Origin: Acidobacteriaceae bacterium
GTDB taxonomy: Bacteria > Acidobacteriota > Terriglobia > Terriglobales > Acidobacteriaceae
Length of the DNA stretch: 9,779 bases
Direction: 5' to 3'
Assembly (NCBI GenBank): GCA_003140785.1
Contig: PLKY01000347.1
Location: forward strand, 21,052 to 30,830
The first letter of the stretch is position 1; each line of letters begins with the position of its first letter. Of the stretch, positions 6,822 through 9,779 are shown one piece after another. A program made the position numbers and the translations under genes. The notes beneath the pieces are model-generated. The model did not search any database. It had not been told where the DNA came from and saw only the letters and a list, made by a program, of their open reading frames with translations.

Positions 6822-6842
6822 CGGTGTCGCTATTCGACGCGC
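6810..6842. terminator. Hairpin between converging genes, holding both stop codons
   Basis: AATAGCG (6817-6823), loop GTGT (6824-6827) and CGCTATT (6828-6834) form a perfect 7-bp stem. Outside it, GCGCG (6810-6814) pairs with CGCGC (6838-6842) across a small internal loop. The TAG of the alpha-galactosidase (6819-6821) and the TAG of egtD (6830-6832, minus strand) occupy equivalent positions in opposite arms. It is placed to act as a bidirectional terminator, but neither side has a T tract, so this is not a canonical intrinsic terminator. Confidence 0.5.
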
Positions 6843-7810
6843 CCCAGGCACACGGCGAACCAGCCACGCCTGTCGTTCCACGTTGCATTGGGCGTAAAGC
6901 CCGCGTCCACCAACATGGACTCGGCCTGGCCCGGCTGATACTTGTAGCTGTTCTCGGTGTGGATGCACTCGTTCCGCCTGAACTCTACCGTCATATCGAG
7001 CGCGGACAGCTGCACGGTCTGTGGCCCGCAACTCATCAGGTAAATTTCCATGCGCGATGCCGTGGCGTTCCACACGGCTCGATGGGCAAAGGCCGTTGGG
7101 TCAAAATCCGCGCCGAACTCCCGATTCAGCCGGACCAATAGGTTGCCGTTGAAGGCTGCGGTCACTCCCTCAGCGTCATCGTAAGCTGCCAACAGCAAGT
7201 CGGCACTCTTCACAAGATCCACGCCCAGCAGCAACGCATCGCCGGGACGGAGTGCCGCTCGCACACCACGAAGCAACCGGGCTGACTCTTCGGGCTCGAA
7301 GTTTCCGATGCTCGAACCGATGTACAAAACCAGGCGGCGCTCGTCCGGAGCCGGCTGCTCCAATTCGAGGCCGTCGGTGTAATCCATGACCTGGGGTGCG
7401 ACCAGCACGTCGGGGATCTCGCGCTCGAGGCGTTCCTGGGCGTCTGCGAGCGCGGTGGCTGAAACGTCGACGGGCTCATAGATGACCGGACCCTGGCGCC
7501 GCACCGCGGCTGCCAGCAAAAGCCGCGTTTTATCCGCCGAACCTGCCCCAAGTTCAGTAATGCGCAGTCGTGTGCCTCCAGCAGCCCGGGCAATCATCGC
7601 ACCGGCGTCGGAAGTCAGAATCGCTCGCTCTGTGCGGGTGAGGTAGTATTCGGGGAGTTCGGTGATTTGCTCAAAGAGCCGCGAGCCAGCTTCATCGTAA
7701 AAAAGCCACGGGGGCAGCCGCTTGGGGCTCGACGCAAGCCCGTCCCGAACCGCCGTGGCGACCCGTTCTGAGATGCGCGCTTCGGCAAGAGGAAGAGTCG
7801 TAATCGCCAT
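6830..7810 (-). CDS. egtD: L-histidine N-alpha-trimethyltransferase (hercynine synthase)
   Basis: EgtD uses three S-adenosylmethionine molecules to convert histidine to hercynine, the first step of ergothioneine synthesis, in the cytoplasm. The protein is 326 aa against 321 for the mycobacterial enzyme. Residues known to bind histidine in that enzyme have clear counterparts: Tyr56 in LPEYYLTRTE, Asn170 in GSSIGN, Tyr210 in AAYDDAEGVTAAFN, and Glu286 and Ser288 in TENSYKY. The SAM loop reads ELGAGSADKTRLLL (86-99). I use the ATG at 7810; a TTG at 7831 in the same frame would add seven residues but has its GGAG only one base away. The ATG itself has only a weak ribosome binding site, so translation may depend on egtB, which ends 33 bases upstream. 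Very secure identity. Confidence 0.95.
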   Translation of the reverse strand: MAITTLPLAEARISERVATAVRDGLASSPKRLPPWLFYDEAGSRLFEQITELPEYYLTRTERAILTSDAGAMIARAAGGTRLRITELGAGSADKTRLLLAAAVRRQGPVIYEPVDVSATALADAQERLEREIPDVLVAPQVMDYTDGLELEQPAPDERRLVLYIGSSIGNFEPEESARLLRGVRAALRPGDALLLGVDLVKSADLLLAAYDDAEGVTAAFNGNLLVRLNREFGADFDPTAFAHRAVWNATASRMEIYLMSCGPQTVQLSALDMTVEFRRNECIHTENSYKYQPGQAESMLVDAGFTPNATWNDRRGWFAVCLGRVE

Positions 7811-7843
7811 TCGCTGTCTTGGATGCGGCAACTCCGCCGCCGG

Positions 7844-9166
7844 TTACGATTTCGCGAGCCGAATTCCTGAAAACTGCCAGCGCGTCTCCGGCGGAAAAAA
7901 ATTCCGATAGCTGGCCCGAATGTGCGCCGCCGGTGTGACGCACGAGCCCCCGCGCAGCACCATCTGCCCACTCATGAACTTACCGTTATACTCTCCCAGC
8001 GAACCAGGTAGTGGCCGGAAGCCTGGATAACTCAGATACGCACTCGCCGTCCACTCCCAACAATCCCCAAACTGCTGCCGTTGCATGGAGCTTTGATCTT
8101 GGACGAGTTCTGAGGCGGGGGAAGACGCCGCAGCGGGCACCAGTCTGCCCGAATCCAGCAGATTTCCCTCGACCGGCCTCCCTTCGGCTGCGGCTTCCCA
8201 CTCGAACTCCGTGGGCAGGCGACATCGCGCCCATCGCGCGTAGGCGTCGGCCTCAAAGTAGCTCACATGGCTTACTGGTGCTGTCTCCATCCGGCTCAGC
8301 GGAAACTCCCCACGCAGGGTGAAGAGGTTCCATTTCCCAACTTCGCCCGACCAGTAGAGCGGCGCACGCCAACCGTTGTGTTGCACGGCGTCCCACCCGG
8401 CGGAGAGCCAGAGTTCCGGCCGTTGGTACCCGCCTTCGGCGATGAACTCGGCATATTCGCCGCAGGTCACGGGACGCGTCGCCAGAGAATAGGGATCGAG
8501 CCAGACCCGGTGTCGCTGCAATTCGTTGTCGAAGCAAAAGCTCTCGCCGTTGTGGCCCACTTCGACAAGGCCACCCGGAAAATCGGCGAAACGTAACGGG
8601 GCGGTTTTTTGTTGAGGGCCTTTTTCCGCCGAAGGAGCGACCTCATCGGCTTCCACCGTCTCAGGTTTATAGGCCGGACGCAGCGGATTGGTGAAAAACG
8701 CGTGCAGGATGTCCGTAAGCAGCAACTCCTGGTGTTGCTCTTCATGGTTCGCCCCGAGTTCGATCCGCTTCAGCGCCTCGGGCTCCGCACCGCTGTTGAA
8801 CAACCGCTCCACCGCCTCGTCGACGTGCTGCCGGTAGCGCAGGATTTCCGCGAGCGCAGGCCGCGAAAATGACGAGCGCAGGCGCTTCTCAGGAAACGCT
8901 GCGAAACTTTGGTAATAACTATTAAACAGCCACACGAAGTCAGGATGAAACACCTCGTAGCCGTGCAAAAATTCGCGCAAAACAAACGACTCAAAAAACC
9001 ACGATGTGTGCGCGAGATGCCATTTCGCGGGCGAGGCGTCGGGGGACGATTGCACCATCATATCTTCTGGTGTGAGGGGCTCAATCAGCGCGAGTGTTCG
9101 CTGGCGTGTCGAGCGGAATCGCGCGGAAATATCGATGTGTTGGGCTAACGATGAGATCGTACTCAC
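7844..9166 (-). CDS. egtB: Ergothioneine biosynthesis sulfoxide synthase EgtB, probable cysteine-using type
   Basis: EgtB is a non-heme iron enzyme that forms the carbon-sulfur bond between hercynine and a thiol using oxygen. The 440-aa protein has the N-terminal DinB-like domain (about 10-155) and a C-terminal FGE-sulfatase domain (about 195-440), joined by a charged linker (164-192). Iron ligands are H53 in HLAHTSWFFE, and H141 and H145 in NHEEQHQE. A tandem Tyr84-Tyr85 in NSYYQ lies 31 residues after H53, as I recall for the Chloracidobacterium thermophilum enzyme, which uses cysteine rather than gamma-glutamylcysteine. The FGE domain shows RPVTCGEYAEF (231-241), RLPTEFEWEAA (316-326), the CWEWTAS segment (369-375), and RGGSCVTP plus ASYRNFF. 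The start is GTG at 9166, with GGGAGG (9174-9179) seven bases upstream; a TTG at 9232 would add 22 atypical residues. First gene of an egtB-egtD operon. Confidence 0.93.
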   Translation of the reverse strand: MSTISSLAQHIDISARFRSTRQRTLALIEPLTPEDMMVQSSPDASPAKWHLAHTSWFFESFVLREFLHGYEVFHPDFVWLFNSYYQSFAAFPEKRLRSSFSRPALAEILRYRQHVDEAVERLFNSGAEPEALKRIELGANHEEQHQELLLTDILHAFFTNPLRPAYKPETVEADEVAPSAEKGPQQKTAPLRFADFPGGLVEVGHNGESFCFDNELQRHRVWLDPYSLATRPVTCGEYAEFIAEGGYQRPELWLSAGWDAVQHNGWRAPLYWSGEVGKWNLFTLRGEFPLSRMETAPVSHVSYFEADAYARWARCRLPTEFEWEAAAEGRPVEGNLLDSGRLVPAAASSPASELVQDQSSMQRQQFGDCWEWTASAYLSYPGFRPLPGSLGEYNGKFMSGQMVLRGGSCVTPAAHIRASYRNFFPPETRWQFSGIRLAKS

Positions 9167-9250
9167 TGTGTGTCCTCCCGTCTTCGGATGACCCTGGTGT
9201 AGTTTCCGATGCCAGAATTTGACGATCTCCAAACCGTCCGCTCATTTTTC

Positions 9251-9299
9251 CGCATCACACGGGTCAATTGAGTGTCGCGCATCACGGCGATTTGAGTGT
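9251..9299. repeat. Imperfect tandem direct repeat in the divergent intergenic region
   Basis: CGCATCAC occurs at 9251-9258 and 9278-9285. Each is followed by AATTGAGTGT (9266-9275) or ATTTGAGTGT (9290-9299), at gaps of seven and four bases. The first copy also holds the palindrome TCAATTGA (9264-9271). This lies upstream of the egtB start and of the TPR gene and could be a regulator binding region; no protein can be named. Confidence 0.4.
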
Positions 9300-9328
9300 A
9301 CCAATGCGATACCCATGCAGGACCTCTA

Positions 9329-9359
9329 GGTTCCGTTTTGGACTTTCTGGGTACCGTTT
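9329..9359. repeat. Two 10-base direct repeats spaced 21 bases
   Basis: GGTTCCGTTT (9329-9338) and GGTACCGTTT (9350-9359) match at nine of ten bases, with starts 21 bases apart, two turns of the helix. This is the geometry of many activator or response-regulator sites. It is about 110 bases before the TPR gene and about 165 bases before egtB. Confidence 0.4.
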
Positions 9360-9445
9360 CACAAATCTCGCTTCTGTCATGTGGCGGATTACATCGAAAG
9401 GTGCTTTAATTCCCCACGGACGATCCTCAAGATTTGTCGCCCAGG

Positions 9446-9464
9446 TTCCTTCTTGAGGAGGGAA
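9446..9464 (+). promoter_or_regulatory. Hairpin covering the TPR gene ribosome binding site
   Basis: TTCCTTCT (9446-9453) can pair with GGAGGGAA (9457-9464) around a TGA loop, eight pairs including two G-U wobbles. It encloses the core of the Shine-Dalgarno AGGAGG (9456-9461) immediately before the ATG at 9466. In RNA this could limit ribosome access. Confidence 0.4.
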
Positions 9465-9465
9465 T

Positions 9466-9779
9466 ATGCATAGTTTCGATGAACACCACTGGTTGCCGGT
9501 CACATTAGTTTCCGCAGCCGTAATCGCAGCTTCCTTTGTGGCCGCTGCGCAGTCTTCGACTTCTGACTTCGCCGTCACCCGGCCGACGCCAACTCTCGAA
9601 TCCACCGTCATCCCCGCTCCTCAACCTACACCGGAAGCGCTCGGGGACTCACTCATGGCGCATCGCCGCTACCAAGCCGCGATCGAAGCGTACAAGCAAG
9701 ACTCTGAGACCTCCGCCGTCGAGTGGAACAAGATGGGCATCGCCTACCAGTTGATGTTCAACCAGGAAGCGGCCATGCA
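9466..9779 (+). CDS. Exported tetratricopeptide-repeat protein, N-terminal part
   Basis: The gene runs off the window after 104 codons. It opens with a short polar, histidine-rich stretch (MHSFDEHHW) and a hydrophobic segment (LPVTLVSAAVIAASFVAAA, 10-28), which reads as a signal peptide or anchor, although it has no Lys or Arg before the core. A proline/threonine-rich linker follows (TRPTPTLES ... PAPQPTPE, about 39-61). From residue 62 the pattern LGDSLMAHRRYQAAIEAYKQ and then AVEWNKMGIAYQLMFNQEAAM matches TPR helices A and B with the expected Gly/Ala/Tyr spacing, so a repeat array probably continues beyond the edge. The start is set by AGGAGG (9456-9461), four bases from the ATG. Such proteins usually scaffold protein-protein contacts; a specific role is not visible. 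Divergent from egtB. Confidence 0.75.
   Translation, partial: MHSFDEHHWLPVTLVSAAVIAASFVAAAQSSTSDFAVTRPTPTLESTVIPAPQPTPEALGDSLMAHRRYQAAIEAYKQDSETSAVEWNKMGIAYQLMFNQEAAM

Noticed and set aside
9257..9275. ACAC...TCAATTGA...GTGT as a symmetric operator
   Set aside because: The ACAC arm is three bases further from the central TCAATTGA than the GTGT arm, so the dyad is not symmetric; only the direct repeat is reported.

Overview
The window is a GC-rich bacterial chromosome segment carrying ordinary housekeeping and metabolic genes. I see no phage, IS, CRISPR, tRNA or rRNA. Gene content suggests a soil or aquatic Acidobacteriota (Terriglobia-like) genome. The clues are a GRP-family sugar transporter next to a PfkB kinase, a secreted GH27 alpha-galactosidase, and a two-gene ergothioneine operon whose EgtB carries the tandem-tyrosine signature known from Chloracidobacterium. 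This placement is inference from gene content; no rRNA is present to confirm it.

Layout, left to right. (1) 1-1150 (+): the 3' end of prfA overlaps prmC by one base, the classic pair of release factor 1 and its glutamine methyltransferase. (2) 1255-2301 (+): a zinc-dependent, probably NADP-preferring alcohol dehydrogenase of the YahK/CAD type with its own ribosome binding site. (3) 2302-5513 (+): a probable operon behind a TTGACA promoter, made of a possible 48-aa single-pass membrane peptide, a GRP/DMT sugar transporter with an unusual two-helix C-terminal extension, a PfkB sugar kinase, and DNA-3-methyladenine glycosylase I (tag). (4) 5546-6821 (+): a promoter, a LacI-type operator and a secreted GH27 alpha-galactosidase. 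(5) 6830-9166 (-): egtB then egtD, encoding ergothioneine synthesis and facing the alpha-galactosidase. The two converging genes end inside the two arms of one perfect hairpin. (6) 9167-9465: a divergent intergenic region with two sets of direct repeats and a hairpin over the next ribosome binding site. (7) 9466-end (+): the start of an exported TPR protein, cut by the window edge.

How the genes work together: the alpha-galactosidase would release galactose or related sugars outside the cytoplasm, and the transporter and PfkB kinase could import and phosphorylate a sugar, though the substrates are not readable from sequence. EgtD trimethylates histidine to hercynine and EgtB joins sulfur to it. 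No egtA, egtC or egtE lies nearby, which fits an EgtB that uses cysteine directly.

There is no convincing undescribed large system here. The most checkable oddities are the NSPY motif in PrmC, the C-terminal extension of the transporter, the mirrored-stop-codon hairpin, the operator on the alpha-galactosidase, and the structured intergenic region before the TPR gene.
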